Part shown: positions 5,027-5,178 of the stretch, one piece after another | Numbering within the stretch: position 1 is the stretch's first letter | Layout: the number at the start of each line of letters is the position of its first letter | Assembly: GCA_018817905.1 (NCBI GenBank) | Contig: JAHISS010000061.1 | Location: 1 to 5,178 of the forward strand | Origin: Nanobdellota archaeon | GTDB lineage: Archaea; Nanobdellota; Nanobdellia; Pacearchaeales; GW2011-AR1 | Direction of reading: 5' to 3' | Length of the DNA stretch: 5,178 bases | Translations under genes and position numbers: made by a program | Notes under the pieces: generated by a model | The model's input: the letters and a program-made list of their open reading frames with translations, nothing else | Told to the model about the DNA's origin: nothing | Databases searched by the model: none

Positions 5027-5178
5027 GATTTCGAAACAAAGTATCTGCTAACGGGAATTGGCTTGTTTTAAGCGATTCTCAGAGAATATTCTAAAAACCC
5101 TGTAGCGAACACCTGCAAATTGAGTTCTTTTTTAGCCCATTTTCCATATAATATTTTAGGAGAATTGTAAAAAACAGC
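5027..5178. other. Edge intergenic region with a probable rightward promoter
   Basis: No coding sequence is supported here. ATATAATA at 5146-5153 is a possible TATA box for a plus-strand gene beginning at or beyond the right edge, with transcription expected near 5175. A T6 run at 5128-5133 could end a short plus-strand transcript. ATTCTC-A-GAGAAT (5075-5087) overlaps the 10-bp palindrome AGAATATTCT (5083-5092), a symmetric site that a dimeric regulator could bind. An 18-codon minus frame beginning MENGLKKNS is too short and lacks a placed TATA box. Confidence 0.35.

Noticed and set aside
5158..5162. AGGAG as a Shine-Dalgarno site for an edge gene
   Set aside because: It lies upstream of the transcription start predicted from the TATA box at 5146-5153, and no start codon follows at proper spacing within the window.
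1..5178. CRISPR, toxin-antitoxin, transposon or phage module
   Set aside because: No regularly spaced repeats, no terminal inverted repeats with a transposase, and no integrase, nuclease or toxin motif were seen on either strand.

Overview
The window looks archaeal, and most like a DPANN-type genome (Pacearchaeota/Woesearchaeota-like). That lineage is inferred from remembered protein style, not from a search. The archaeal evidence seen directly is: (1) a Trm5/Tyw2-family tRNA methyltransferase; (2) TTTA-type TATA boxes placed so that transcription would begin at or next to the start codon (three boxes have their centre exactly 25.5 nt from an ATG); (3) compact, AT-rich, partly overlapping genes, several of them small membrane or secreted proteins of no recognised family.

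Layout. 1-353: edge region with a probable decayed or frameshifted coding remnant and a small signal-peptide-like ORF that abuts the next gene. 354-1782 (+): two overlapping genes for exported, cysteine-bearing proteins. The first is of unknown function; the second is a short alpha/beta-hydrolase with a GFSLG nucleophile elbow. 1783-2089: non-coding spacer. 2090-3104 (+): a 46-codon leaderless small ORF overlapping a MaoC-type hot-dog protein (enoyl-CoA hydratase-like, probably a double hot dog). 3097-3855 (-): a D1-less Trm5/Tyw2-family methyltransferase that converges on, and overlaps by 8 bp, the MaoC gene. 3871-3886: a perfect 16-bp palindromic TATA element from which the methyltransferase (-) and an 83-residue two-helix membrane protein (+) diverge. 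4194-4997 (-): a polytopic membrane protein with signal peptide and charged C-terminal helix, convergent with the 83-residue gene across a hairpin with T-runs on both strands. 4998-5178: its promoter and, at the right edge, a likely promoter for a gene beyond the window.

How the genes relate. The two exported proteins are translationally linked and probably act together at the cell surface. The MaoC protein, the methyltransferase and the membrane proteins show no evident common pathway; their arrangement looks like compact housekeeping packing. I see no CRISPR, transposase, integrase, rRNA or tRNA. I do not see clear evidence for a new defence or mobile system. The most unusual items are the exported hydrolase pair, the symmetric bidirectional TATA element, the small leaderless ORF ahead of MaoC, and the divergent methyltransferase active-site motif.
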